64,000 nucleotides of DNA from a virus, in the IMG/VR virus record IMGVR_UViG_3300025810_000004, positions 94,947 to 158,946 of that record; one strand, written 5' to 3'. The position numbers were made by a program, and so were the translations under genes. This document shows positions 16,667-24,990 of the stretch, one piece after another. A model generated the notes under the pieces. The model ran no database searches. It was given only the letters and a program-made list of their open reading frames with translations, and was not told the origin of the DNA. Within the stretch, counting starts at the first letter, position 1. Each line of letters opens with the position of its first letter.

Positions 16667-17276
16667 CAACTGGTATTCCCACGTCTTCATGGACCCCTCC
16701 GACATAGAGAAATTCTTCTCCTCCGACAGGGGGCTGCACGAGATATATGGGGAGACCCCGGAAGACAAAGAAGAAGTCAACAACGAGCAGCTATCCCAAA
16801 TCAGAAAAGTGCTGCACAGAATCCCCCCGAGGGAAGCCGACTTCGTGGAGTTGTACTACTTCCACGAGGTGAAGCAGGCAGCGATAGCTGAGCTGTTTGG
16901 TGTCAGCCAGCCCACCATCTGCTACAGACTCCAGAGGGCTTCCAAGAGAATCAAGTACCTCATAGAGCTTCCAGAATACGAAGAAAAGAAACTGGCCAAA
17001 TTCCTGAACATGGTCCTGTCCGACCCAGTGGACATAGAGATCATGAGGCTGATGCTATTGACCACCTGCCAGAGCGAAGTCGCAAGGTCCCTCAATGCCT
17101 CGCAGGGCTTCGTCAGGCACAGATTCTACAGGTCCCTGAAGAAGATCAAGGACTATCCGGGTGCAGAATCCAAACTGTACCAGAAGGTGTTCACGCACCT
17201 ATCCCAGAACCTGAACGTTCTGAAGAGTGACGACAAGCTCAAGAAGACCGAGCCCATGGTGTTCGTCCTGGGGTGA
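16659..17276 (+). CDS. sigma-region-4-like protein with two HTH segments
   Basis: 205 aa, overlapping the NusG-like gene by 8 nt. Residues about 50-102 (VLHRIPPREADFVELYYFHEV followed by KQAAIAELFGVSQPTICYRL) are a typical sigma-70 region 4 helix-turn-helix. A second HTH-like unit follows (IEIMRLMLLTTCQSEVARSL, then NASQGFVRHRFYRSLKKIK, about 125-163). No region 2 is seen, so it may act with host polymerase like a small late sigma or coactivator. Candidate reader of the TATAA-type boxes upstream of the rightward genes (inference). Confidence 0.75.
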   Translation: MPSNWYSHVFMDPSDIEKFFSSDRGLHEIYGETPEDKEEVNNEQLSQIRKVLHRIPPREADFVELYYFHEVKQAAIAELFGVSQPTICYRLQRASKRIKYLIELPEYEEKKLAKFLNMVLSDPVDIEIMRLMLLTTCQSEVARSLNASQGFVRHRFYRSLKKIKDYPGAESKLYQKVFTHLSQNLNVLKSDDKLKKTEPMVFVLG

Positions 17277-17321
17277 CGTTTGGTCTTTTATACGGACTGT
17301 CCGGTATAGGATAAACGAGGT

Positions 17322-17630
17322 ATGTCCGAAACCAAAACCACTTTTATGGCCAAGAAGTTAGCGAGTCGCTGGCTCGCTGAGAACATGGTCCCTGAGTACA
17401 AAATGGTTGTCTATATGCACGGGGGAGGCAGTCATATAAACCTCCCTTCGATCATAAGGACTGCCAGAAAACGTCAGTTCAAGTGGGCTCAGGACAAGTA
17501 TCCTGACCTGAGGCTGAAGGTTGGGTTCGACTTTGTGTCCGTCAGGTCCAAAGACCCCCGAGCCATAAAAGACCTCAAAGCCTACTTCACCAAGCTGGGG
17601 TTTGAAACATTCGGGATGGAAGGGGAATGA
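17322..17630 (+). CDS. hypothetical protein
   Basis: 102 aa; ATG with ACGAGG upstream and a TTTTATACGG box about 35 nt before. Basic N-terminus, YMHGGGSHINLPSIIRTARKR and a C-terminal KDPRAIKDLKAYFTKLGFETF helix. No family recognised. It ends in an ATGA overlap with the next gene. Confidence 0.65.
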   Translation: MSETKTTFMAKKLASRWLAENMVPEYKMVVYMHGGGSHINLPSIIRTARKRQFKWAQDKYPDLRLKVGFDFVSVRSKDPRAIKDLKAYFTKLGFETFGMEGE

Positions 17631-18055
17631 CCGCCTCTCTCATACAGTCCGAGTTCGTGTACAGGTCTGGGGTTTCCCCCAATCTGTACACGTTCACCAT
17701 ATCCTCCAACTCAACTGGTGTCATATCGGTCAGGGACATACAGGACCCCTACGGTTTTGTCATTTCCCCGTACACCCAGATACCCCAGTCTGTGACGGCG
17801 GACATCAGCTCCGCTATGTCGCAAGTGGAGACCATCTTGTCACTCACCTCAGCCGTCAACGGCACCCTCACCTTCACCGCTGAAACCGAAAAGACCGTGA
17901 CCTTCGCGGAAGCCTTTTCTGACACCTCTTACAGGGTGCAGGTCACTTCGGACGTTTTCGCTCCTTTCCGAATCACCAACAAGACCGTGCTTGGATTCAC
18001 GGTCCAAGCCGGGTCGACCATAACGGGCAGCGTCGGATACGACGTGTTTGTTTGA
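17627..18055 (+). CDS. tail/fibre-type protein with C-terminal fibre-tip domain
   Basis: 142 aa coupled to the previous gene by ATGA. The C-terminal 65 residues (GTLTFTAETEKTVTFAEAFSDTSYRVQVTS...NKTVLGFTVQAGSTITGSVGYDVFV) share the layout of the last domain of the 4831 protein (xVTFxxAxxDTxYxVxL...NKTxxGFxIxA). Probably a virion surface adaptor. Confidence 0.65.
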   Translation: MTASLIQSEFVYRSGVSPNLYTFTISSNSTGVISVRDIQDPYGFVISPYTQIPQSVTADISSAMSQVETILSLTSAVNGTLTFTAETEKTVTFAEAFSDTSYRVQVTSDVFAPFRITNKTVLGFTVQAGSTITGSVGYDVFV

Positions 18056-18105
18056 GTCGATAACTCTCCTATAACTGTTATTATTCCGAACACGGAGATC
18101 CGAAA

Positions 18106-20121
18106 ATGCTACTCCCCATCGAAACCCACAAGTCGGCTTCTGACACCATTGGCTCGGGCGACAACACTTATATAGCCCGTTACAAGCGACAGCAGGTCGT
18201 GGTGATGGCTGACACCTCGTACGAGGCACAGCAGATTGCAGCCAAGCACTTCCGGGCTCGCAAGCCCTACGAAGTGAGTGTCATGCTCGCGGAGAAGGGC
18301 GGCAAGCAGGTCACCCACATGCCCCTCATGGCTTCTGAGCAGGAGGCCGAGAAGTTGGAGGCCGAGGCCGAAGCCAACGAGGCACAGGCTGATGCTGACC
18401 GCCAGAAGGCCGACGCCGCTCGCATGAAGGAAGGCTGGGCTGAGGGTGCACAGGGCCGCAAGGACTGGCAGGCTTGGTTCGACCAGCAGTCTCAGGAGTT
18501 CCAGGACAAGTGGAACGAGATGAACGAGCAGTATGGGGAAGTGGTCAAGGACCAGTACAAGACCGCTGCTGGTGGTCTTTACGGCTACACCAAGGGCACC
18601 CAGCGCGACGTGGAAGCCACGATCCGCAAGTCCACCAAATATGCCACCAAGCTCGCAAAGGGCATCTACGCCAAGGACGAGCGCAGCGTGGACTTCCTGA
18701 AGACCCACGCGAAGCGCGGCAGCAAGACCGCCAAGTTGCTCCTGGTTGCTATGTCCAGTGTCGGTCCCCGAGTGGCTTCCGAAAAGTCTGCAAATGTCTT
18801 TGAGCTTCCCATAGAGAACAAGACCGCCGCGAAGCGCAAGAGCCCCTCCAACGGCATGTACGGGTTCCCTTCCAAGGTCGCTCGTCTTTCTCTCACGGCT
18901 TGCTCGGACCTGAAGTCCTACATCGGTGAGATCACCTACGATCTCCACAGCCGTCGCGCAGCGAAGCACGAGCGCATCACCGGGTTCCTCAAGGAGCACA
19001 GCAAGACCGCCAAGTGCGGTTATTCCCGCATGATTCTGTCCTGCTACCCGGACGCCCCCAAAGTCGCCAAGCAGAAGCTCCCCAAGGAACTGGAAGAGCA
19101 CCAGTTCACCTCCAAGGACGGGGACAACCCTCCCCCTGCAGACGCCGACGGCGACGGCAAGACCAACGAGCCGAAGCCCGAGGGTCTCAAAAACAAAAAG
19201 TCTTCCATGAAGAAGAAGATTGACCGCCACATGTACGTGATCCACAAGGCGGGTGACCGCTACGTGGTCACCCTGGGCGACCCGAGGAAGCCCGGTGTGG
19301 ATATTAAATTCCAGTCACCGCATATGAGCGATGTAACGGAGTACCTGGAAGACAAGGGTATCAGCAACGACCACGTATTTGATACGACTCGTAAATTCGG
19401 TATCCCCGATACCTACAGCGAGTTCTACATAAGTATGAACCGTCTTGCATCCCGAGGTGGCCACCACTATACCTCCCCCGACGGGACCGTGCTCGTGGAT
19501 ACCGCTTTCCTGAATTCCCTCGGCGGAATACGGGGGGTCTCCCTGCAGCACATGGGATTCGGTGAGTTTTTTGCCGACACCCCAAAGGGCCGGGTTGACT
19601 TCATAAGGGGAGGGGCGGATTTCCCCGGAAAGTCTGGCCGTTCCCACAAGGTCAGGGGCCCAGGTGCAGAGTGGCTCGTGGCCGAGATGACCTCCAAGGG
19701 CAAGTCTGAGGAAATGTCCTCCCACAAGAGCGCAGCTGAGGAGACGCTGAAGAAGGCGTTCGTCCCCGACTCGGTGGACGGCTGGCTGGAGTGGGCGGAA
19801 GGTTCCCGTACCGCTGCCCCCATTGACGACTTGTTTGAGATGCGTGATGTCCGGTATCCACCAGAGGTGGGTTTCATCGTTGACCTGTTGGTCAATCTGG
19901 GATTCGGGAAGGGTTACGGCTCTCCCGATGCAATCCTTCGGTGGGTGGAGGCTGGCAAGTCTGTCCCCGAAACCATCGCAGACATCACGAAGCATTGGCG
20001 TAAGCAGTTCAAGAGCACCAACCCGAAGGTGCAGGCTGCGTTTCTGAAAGCGATGGCGTCTATTGAGGACAACGCGGCTCCCGCGAAGGAGTACCCGCCG
20101 CCTCGCCGACGCCGTGCCTGA
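18106..20121 (+). CDS. multidomain virion-associated protein
   Basis: 671 aa, no recognised enzyme. Residues 1-75 contain DTSYEAQQIAAKHFRARKPYEVSVMLAEKGG, a module type I recall in small phage virion proteins. Residues 80-130 are an Ala/Glu-rich coiled-coil. Residues 185-330 carry two related KTAKxxxxxM segments around YGFPSKVARLSLTACSDLKSYIG...DLHSRRAAKHERITGFLKEH. An acidic DADGDGKTNEP linker (about 345) leads into a 160-residue beta domain. Codon use changes inside the gene: 18106 to about 19280 is ATC-rich, about 19280-19600 uses ATA, then ATC again. This suggests modular assembly. Confidence 0.75.
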   Translation: MLLPIETHKSASDTIGSGDNTYIARYKRQQVVVMADTSYEAQQIAAKHFRARKPYEVSVMLAEKGGKQVTHMPLMASEQEAEKLEAEAEANEAQADADRQKADAARMKEGWAEGAQGRKDWQAWFDQQSQEFQDKWNEMNEQYGEVVKDQYKTAAGGLYGYTKGTQRDVEATIRKSTKYATKLAKGIYAKDERSVDFLKTHAKRGSKTAKLLLVAMSSVGPRVASEKSANVFELPIENKTAAKRKSPSNGMYGFPSKVARLSLTACSDLKSYIGEITYDLHSRRAAKHERITGFLKEHSKTAKCGYSRMILSCYPDAPKVAKQKLPKELEEHQFTSKDGDNPPPADADGDGKTNEPKPEGLKNKKSSMKKKIDRHMYVIHKAGDRYVVTLGDPRKPGVDIKFQSPHMSDVTEYLEDKGISNDHVFDTTRKFGIPDTYSEFYISMNRLASRGGHHYTSPDGTVLVDTAFLNSLGGIRGVSLQHMGFGEFFADTPKGRVDFIRGGADFPGKSGRSHKVRGPGAEWLVAEMTSKGKSEEMSSHKSAAEETLKKAFVPDSVDGWLEWAEGSRTAAPIDDLFEMRDVRYPPEVGFIVDLLVNLGFGKGYGSPDAILRWVEAGKSVPETIADITKHWRKQFKSTNPKVQAAFLKAMASIEDNAAPAKEYPPPRRRRA

Positions 20122-20210
20122 CAGGAGGGTGAGAAGCGGTCGCTTCCACACTCCCATCCCCACCCCGAAGACATTGACGAATGGAACCCGGTCATAGAGG
20201 ACGATGAGAA

Positions 20211-21326
20211 ATGAGCCAGCACCAGCGCGACAAGCAGGCGTACTTGAACGCCACCCCGATGCAGCGTGAGGTCGTGCGTCGGCTCCTGTGCGATGTGCTG
20301 GCGTGCCTCCGAGCACAGGCACTCTCATACCAGACGAGCCACTGGCAGGTCGTCGGGCAGTCCTTCTACGGCAACCACCTCCTGTTCGCCCGCCTCTACG
20401 AGTCGGTGAAGGAACAGGTAGACGGACTCGCCGAGAAGATCGTAGGCTACCTGGGTAGGGACGCCGTTGACCTCACCTACCAGATGGAAGACATCCGGGA
20501 CTTCACCTCGGCCTGGTCTCAGATAGGGTGTCACCACCGGAGGGGATTGCAGTCCGAAACTGACCTCCAGGCCACCCTGAAATTGGCATATAACGCCATA
20601 ACTTCCACCGGGCTTATGACTCTTGGGTTGGATGACTGGATCATGGCGACTGCCAACGCCCATGAGGAGAACGAGTACCTGCTCCAGCAGGCATTGACTC
20701 CGGTTCCGGGGCAGAAGCAGGCGTCCAAGCAGGCCAGCACCAACACCGAGCGGTACTTCTACAAGGCCACGGACGGCAAGTGGTACGTCGAGAACGAGGA
20801 GTACGAGGAGGACTGGGGCACAGGCGAGCAGATCGAAGGTGAGATGACCCATTATGGGCCGTTCCCATCGTTTGATGCCGCCGAGAAGTACATGCGCCGC
20901 AATTTCGCCAACTCCGGTTCCTACTCCGATGACCATTCCGGTCGCATGAAGCCCCCGCGCAACCCGGTGAAGCCCGGTCGTGGACGTAGGCTCTGGGGAT
21001 CTGACGCCCCTTCCGAGGAGCACCGCTTCTTCGACAACCCGGAGAAGCGTGAGGTGCGGGAGTTCGCTCAGGCAGGTGCCATCAGCAACAGCCCCGAGAT
21101 CGCCGCCGAAGCCTCCGAAGAAGACCAGCTGGACGTTTCCGAGGCCAAGGCCGTAGCGGAAGCCGAAGCGGCCCCTCCCACCCCCGAAGAGATCAAGGAA
21201 GAGCCGGGTGGAAAGACCCTGAGCACCCTGAATAGGCTGGTGGTGGAGTCCGAAGACCCCGACGCGGCAAAGGCTGCTGAAGACAACAAAGCAAGAATGG
21301 CGGCATGGCTCCGCGAACTCGGTTGA
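20211..21326 (+). CDS. Dps/ferritin-like protein with long C-terminal extension
   Basis: 371 aa. Residues 20-165 match the Dps four-helix bundle: TSHWQVVGQSFYGNHLLFARLYESVKEQVDGLAEKI holds the intersubunit ferroxidase ligands (His of SHW, His of GNHLLF, Asp and Glu of VDGLAEK) in correct spacing. Residues 180-371 are an unrelated, acidic extension. Dps proteins oxidise and store iron and bind DNA. In a phage structural block this may be packaged in or on the virion, or protect DNA during infection. A short ATA-rich stretch (about 20518-20640) sits within otherwise ATC-rich codons. Confidence 0.75.
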   Translation: MSQHQRDKQAYLNATPMQREVVRRLLCDVLACLRAQALSYQTSHWQVVGQSFYGNHLLFARLYESVKEQVDGLAEKIVGYLGRDAVDLTYQMEDIRDFTSAWSQIGCHHRRGLQSETDLQATLKLAYNAITSTGLMTLGLDDWIMATANAHEENEYLLQQALTPVPGQKQASKQASTNTERYFYKATDGKWYVENEEYEEDWGTGEQIEGEMTHYGPFPSFDAAEKYMRRNFANSGSYSDDHSGRMKPPRNPVKPGRGRRLWGSDAPSEEHRFFDNPEKREVREFAQAGAISNSPEIAAEASEEDQLDVSEAKAVAEAEAAPPTPEEIKEEPGGKTLSTLNRLVVESEDPDAAKAAEDNKARMAAWLRELG

Positions 21327-21380
21327 CTCCCTATCTCCCCGTCTCAGGTATCAAGACCAACTCTCACGGAGAACATCACC

Positions 21381-21704
21381 ATGGCACGCACCCTTACCGC
21401 ATCGGATCGCAAGGCTCTGACTCGTTTGGCTTCGACCCTTGAGAAGGGTTCTGATGAACGTCGGGCGATCCTCTCCTTCCTCAAGAAGGAGGGGATGGAC
21501 TTCAAGAGAATCGACCGATACATGATCAACGCGGCGGAGGAGATGGGATCTCTTCTGTACGGGAATCCCGATGTCGCATTGAAGATCCGGGATGCTCTCG
21601 GAGGCCCCTACAAGAAATCAGCGCGGGCGCTCTTCGATGCGTACGAGAAAGCCCAGGCTAAGTTTGACTTTGCGAACGACTACGACTACGACTTCGACTA
21701 CTAG
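21381..21704 (+). CDS. paralogue 1 with shared LTASDRK...RLAS N-terminal signature
   Basis: 107 aa; begins MARTLTASDRKALTRLASTL, then EKGSDERRAILSFLKKEG. The first 35 residues are shared with the next two proteins, while the rest is unrelated (YEKAQAKFDFANDYDYDFDY at the end). A short N-terminus shared by otherwise different phage proteins is what would be expected of a targeting or propeptide sequence directing cargo into the prohead; this is inference. Confidence 0.75.
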   Translation: MARTLTASDRKALTRLASTLEKGSDERRAILSFLKKEGMDFKRIDRYMINAAEEMGSLLYGNPDVALKIRDALGGPYKKSARALFDAYEKAQAKFDFANDYDYDFDY

Positions 21705-21738
21705 CTTCCCATAACATATTCCTTGGAGTGGTCCAATC

Positions 21739-22047
21739 ATGTCCCGTTCCCTTACTGCTTCCGATCGCAAGAACCTCATTCGCTTGGCTTCGACGCTTCC
21801 CGCTGGGAGTGCGGAGCGCCGTGCGATTCTGGCGGGGTTGAGCAAGCAGGCGTGGTCCCCGGCGCGAACGGATGCTGAAGTCTTTGCGAACGGGAACATG
21901 AACGCACGGCTCCTTGTTCGCAAGGTGGACAAGATGGTCGATGGTTTGGGGTCGTTGATGGGATTTCCAGACCAGATCGGTGTGAAGGCCGCTAAGGCTC
22001 GCCTTGCTCTGATTGAACTGGCTCGTGAGATCGGTCAATACGACTGA
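21739..22047 (+). CDS. paralogue 2 with shared LTASDRK...RLAS N-terminal signature
   Basis: 102 aa; begins MSRSLTASDRKNLIRLASTL, then PAGSAERRAILAGLSKQ. The remaining 65 residues (helical, MNARLLVRKVDKMVDGLGSLMG..., ARLALIELAREIGQYD) do not resemble the neighbours. Second of three tandem genes with the same leader. It ends 109 nt before the third. Confidence 0.75.
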   Translation: MSRSLTASDRKNLIRLASTLPAGSAERRAILAGLSKQAWSPARTDAEVFANGNMNARLLVRKVDKMVDGLGSLMGFPDQIGVKAAKARLALIELAREIGQYD

Positions 22048-22156
22048 CCCAAGAACCCCTCCAGCCGTGACCTCACGGAGTCCGGGTCTGACTCGGTAGG
22101 CTGTCTATGACCCCGATACGGGTATCAACAGACATCCTCGTTGGAGTGACCCCATC

Positions 22157-22666
22157 ATGTCCCGCACTCTCACTGCTTCCGATCGCAAGGTCCTCATTCG
22201 ACTCGCTTCTTCGCTCCCGAAGGGAGATAAGTCGCGTCGTGCGATCCTCGCTGGTCTGGCGAAGACCAGCCGATATGAGGATTTTGATGACTCCGTCATG
22301 AAAGACGCTGAGTATTACTTTGACAAAGTAGACTCCAGTCTTTTCAGCGGTTTGAAGAGGATGGATATAAAGATCCGGAAAAACGGTCGCTCCGACCACG
22401 AGTTCTTTGAAGAGGACTCACTCGGTGCGGTGGGGGAATGGACGAAGGGCTACACTTTCACTTCTCCCAGGGGTCACATAGACATATCAGTGTCCATGTA
22501 TCATAACTCCGCTGGTGATCCCATATGGTATCACTACGCGGTGCGCGGGGGGGCGGACTGGATTCCGTCTTCGGGTTGGGGCAAGATCGGGGAGGTTGAG
22601 GAGGAAGACCCCAGAAAGTTCGTAGAAAAGGTCTTGAAGGACATACAAGCCGTTCTGGCCTACTGA
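22157..22666 (+). CDS. paralogue 3 with shared LTASDRK...RLAS N-terminal signature
   Basis: 169 aa; begins MSRTLTASDRKVLIRLASSL, then PKGDKSRRAILAGLAKT. A distinct C-terminal domain follows (KNGRSDHEFFEEDSLGAVGEWTKGYTFTSPRGHIDISVSMY..., VEEEDPRKFVEKVLKDIQAVL). Codons switch from ATC-type in the leader to ATA-type after about 22300, so leader and body appear to have different histories. Tail-to-tail overlap of 7 bp with the leftward sulfotransferase. Confidence 0.75.
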   Translation: MSRTLTASDRKVLIRLASSLPKGDKSRRAILAGLAKTSRYEDFDDSVMKDAEYYFDKVDSSLFSGLKRMDIKIRKNGRSDHEFFEEDSLGAVGEWTKGYTFTSPRGHIDISVSMYHNSAGDPIWYHYAVRGGADWIPSSGWGKIGEVEEEDPRKFVEKVLKDIQAVLAY

Positions 22667-24045
22667 AACATAGGGGACAGGAATTCTGCGTAGTTCTTCC
22701 CCCTGCCTATGGACTTGGTGTTTATCGGCCTCTTCACCTGCGAATAAGAAGCCGTGGCCACGTGTCTGTCTGATTTGTGGGGGCACAAGCACCCCTCGTG
22801 GAAGCTGAGACCCAAACTCTCCAGTAGACTTGGTATCTCCGTCTCTGGGCTGGAAACCAGCTCTTCGTATCGTACCACCACGTCGGCGTCAACTTCGGTG
22901 TTCTTCCACTCCTCGTAATAGTGCTTCAGTCCCTCCACCGAGTTGGACCAAGAAGTGCCTATGGTGTGGAACATCTGCATGTAGCAGCTCGCCAGACAGT
23001 CCTCAGGGTTCCTGACGCAGTGGACTATCTTTGCGCCCGGAAACATCTGTCTTATTAGTCCGGTGTGTCTCCAGTTGCCTGGAAGTTTGTCTGTCACGTA
23101 TCCCTGCTCTGGCACCGGACCGTCGTGTTTCCCCTTCGTGTAGATGGTCGCTATCTGGTCTATCTGGTCGACCGACAAATCGGGCCACCAGGCAGCTCCA
23201 AGGTCGTTGGCTATCTTGTCCAGGTCCTTCCTCTCACCCATGGCGGTGACCTCTGGGTGCATGGAAAGGATCTGCTCCGTCAAACTGGTGCCTGACCTTG
23301 GGATTCCGACTATGAAGATGAACCGGGAGCAGTCGAGGGTGCTTGTGTTGGACCGGACCGCCTTCTTCTCAAGCTCGCGTTTGATCTTGAACTTGTCCCG
23401 GTCGTACACCAGTCCCTGCTTGTTCACCTCAGAAAAGTGGCTCCATGCTTCCGCGTAATTCCCCAATTTGTCGTGCAGCATCCCGAGTTCGTGTGCAAGC
23501 TCAGGACTCCAGACCAGCCCCTGCAGGGTGTCCACCCCCTCCTGGTGTCTGCCCATCCTTCTGAGGCACTTCGCTTTTATCACCTTGGCCTTTCTGTCGA
23601 AGTAGGCTGGTGGTAGCTTCCTGCCGTCGAGAATCACCTCCTCGACCTCGGAAGCCTGCTCCACGGCCTTCTCGCAGAAAGCTATGGCTTCCTCCAGAAG
23701 CCCCGCGACCTCCCTCACCTGCGCTCGCACCACGTTCGACCCGATGGTGTTTATCCCCTCAAGGATCTTCTCCACCTCCTCGAATTTCCCCAGCCCCACC
23801 AGCGAGAACGCATACTGTTCTCTCCATATGTCGGATTTGGGGTCGAGCAGGACCGAATTCTTGTAGCATTCTCTGGCTTCGTCTATCCTGCCCACGGAGG
23901 AAGCCACCATCCCCATGATGCCCCACAGGTACCCGTTGTCTTGGTACCTTTTCAGCATAGCCTGGAAATACTGATAGGCCCCATCCCGGTTTCCGGACTG
24001 GAACAGGTTCATCCCGAATTCGAATTCTTCGTCTATCTTTCGCAT
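22660..24045 (-). CDS. TPR-sulfotransferase
   Basis: 461 aa from ATG 24045 (GGAG 9 nt upstream; an in-frame TTG at 24060 is less likely). Residues about 5-210 are tetratricopeptide-like helix pairs. Residues about 242-461 are a PAPS-dependent sulfotransferase: 5'-phosphosulfate loop FIVGIPRSGTSLTEQIL (about 243-259), 3'-phosphate segment AKIVHCVRNPEDCLAS (about 345) and a C-terminal KRPINTKSIGRGKNY motif. It would transfer sulfate from PAPS to an unknown acceptor (glycan, lipid or protein). It lies on the opposite strand within a late block, a typical moron-like placement. Confidence 0.9.
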   Translation of the reverse strand: MRKIDEEFEFGMNLFQSGNRDGAYQYFQAMLKRYQDNGYLWGIMGMVASSVGRIDEARECYKNSVLLDPKSDIWREQYAFSLVGLGKFEEVEKILEGINTIGSNVVRAQVREVAGLLEEAIAFCEKAVEQASEVEEVILDGRKLPPAYFDRKAKVIKAKCLRRMGRHQEGVDTLQGLVWSPELAHELGMLHDKLGNYAEAWSHFSEVNKQGLVYDRDKFKIKRELEKKAVRSNTSTLDCSRFIFIVGIPRSGTSLTEQILSMHPEVTAMGERKDLDKIANDLGAAWWPDLSVDQIDQIATIYTKGKHDGPVPEQGYVTDKLPGNWRHTGLIRQMFPGAKIVHCVRNPEDCLASCYMQMFHTIGTSWSNSVEGLKHYYEEWKNTEVDADVVVRYEELVSSPETEIPSLLESLGLSFHEGCLCPHKSDRHVATASYSQVKRPINTKSIGRGKNYAEFLSPMFQ

Positions 24046-24067
24046 TTGGCTAAACTCCAAATACAGG

Positions 24068-24313
24068 TTACCCGGAAGTTATGCCTCCGGGTAAAACACA
24101 CCGCTCTTTCCCCGCCCCCCGAACAAGAATGACCAAAAAAAGAGGGGAGGGAAAGAGCGGTGTGTCAGGAATGGGGGGCTGAGTGCTGGCCGACGACCCA
24201 TAGCGAAAGCGGGACCACAATTCGAGCCCCAGCCACTCCCGCGCGAAGGGCTCCAGCGACGGGTGCAGGGACAGGGGGATGGGGTCATCGTGGTCTTTGA
24301 GGGAATCAGACAC
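24068..24313 (-). CDS. small hypothetical protein with hydrophobic C-terminal part
   Basis: 81 codons from GTG 24313 (GGAG 6 nt upstream), overlapping the end of the 24306-24539 gene by 8 nt. Begins MSDSLKDHDDPIPLSLHPSL, continues EPFAREWLGLELWSRF and later has FPSPLFLVILVRG. Its last third spans the 17-bp inverted repeat 24096-24165, so the real 3' end is uncertain. GC-rich codons differ from the sulfotransferase. Confidence 0.5.
   Translation of the reverse strand: MSDSLKDHDDPIPLSLHPSLEPFAREWLGLELWSRFRYGSSASTQPPIPDTPLFPSPLFLVILVRGAGKERCVLPGGITSG
24096..24165. repeat. 17-bp perfect inverted repeat, 36-nt loop
   Basis: ACACACCGCTCTTTCCC (24096-24112) and its exact complement (24149-24165) flank a 36-nt loop containing an A7 run. 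A second small hairpin (ACCCGGA...TCCGGGT, 24070-24092) lies beside it on the sulfotransferase side. Together they could terminate the upstream leftward transcript before the sulfotransferase, or protect an mRNA end. Confidence 0.65.
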
Positions 24314-24539
24314 CCGGCACTCCCCTGCGAAGCTCCAGACCGTGCGGCGTGTCGACGGCGGCCAACTGGCCGGGCTTGGTGCCCAGCGCCTCGTGCGCCA
24401 GCCGGATGGCCAGCAGGCGCTGCTCGGCGGTCAGGGCAGGCGGTGCGCTGCGGCGCTCCTCACCAGGGGGCCACGTGGTGCTGGCCCGCACCACGCTGGT
24501 CTCGGTGTCGATGGTCAGGGTCAGGGTCGTCTTGGACAT
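24306..24539 (-). CDS. small hypothetical protein
   Basis: 77 aa from ATG 24539 with GGAG 6 nt upstream. Product MSKTTLTLTIDTETSVVRAS..., ALTAEQRLLAIRLAHEALG: a beta N-terminus and a central helix. It belongs to a GC-rich, leftward group of small genes (24.1-24.9 kb) whose codon use contrasts with flanking regions. Confidence 0.6.
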   Translation of the reverse strand: MSKTTLTLTIDTETSVVRASTTWPPGEERRSAPPALTAEQRLLAIRLAHEALGTKPGQLAAVDTPHGLELRRGVPGV

Positions 24540-24597
24540 CGTGTTCTCCGGTGGTTGTCTGCTGTCTCTTGGCATCAGGACGGGGAAGTGAGATCAG

Positions 24598-24828
24598 TCA
24601 CGCCTTCATCTCCAAGAAGCACAACGGCAGTCCGTCGTGCGCGGGGAAGCGGTTGATGAGGTTGGCGCAGGACTCGCAGTAGAGCAGCGGCGTCCCTCGG
24701 TTGGACCACGCGGGGTCAGCCTTGTTGGTGCAGGCTCCGCGCCCACACTCAGGCTTCTCGCCACGAGCACGAGCCTCGTCCTGCCACTTGCGGCGGTCGT
24801 GGTAGTCGTCGGGCTTGGGGCGGCTCAC
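24598..24828 (-). CDS. small putative zinc-binding protein
   Basis: 76 aa from GTG 24828 (GGAGG about 5 nt upstream). CGRGACTNKADPAWSNRGTPLLYCESCANLINR has four Cys in a CxxxxC...CxxC arrangement typical of phage zinc ribbons. Its start overlaps the stop of the preceding ORF (GTGA). Confidence 0.65.
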   Translation of the reverse strand: MSRPKPDDYHDRRKWQDEARARGEKPECGRGACTNKADPAWSNRGTPLLYCESCANLINRFPAHDGLPLCFLEMKA

Positions 24829-24990
24829 AGCGCCTCCAGCAGCCCCGCCACGCTGTTCAGCGCCACGGCGGCCATGGTGAGGATGGAAAGGCACCACAGC
24901 GCCAGCAGGGACAGCGTGGTGCGGTGCTCGTCCGCGTCGGGCGTCCAGCGAGGACGGCGCAGACCGATGTGGGGGTCGCGGGGGGTGTGG
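24825..24990 (-). pseudogene. membrane-helix ORF without clear start, adjacent to tRNA-Ser
   Basis: Open frame ending ...RTTLSLLALWCLSILTMAAV ALNSVAGLLEAL, with one convincing transmembrane helix and a stop that overlaps the next gene start. No ATG, GTG or TTG lies between the tRNA-Ser 3' end and the helix, so the gene may be truncated by the tRNA or start at a non-standard codon. Confidence 0.35.
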
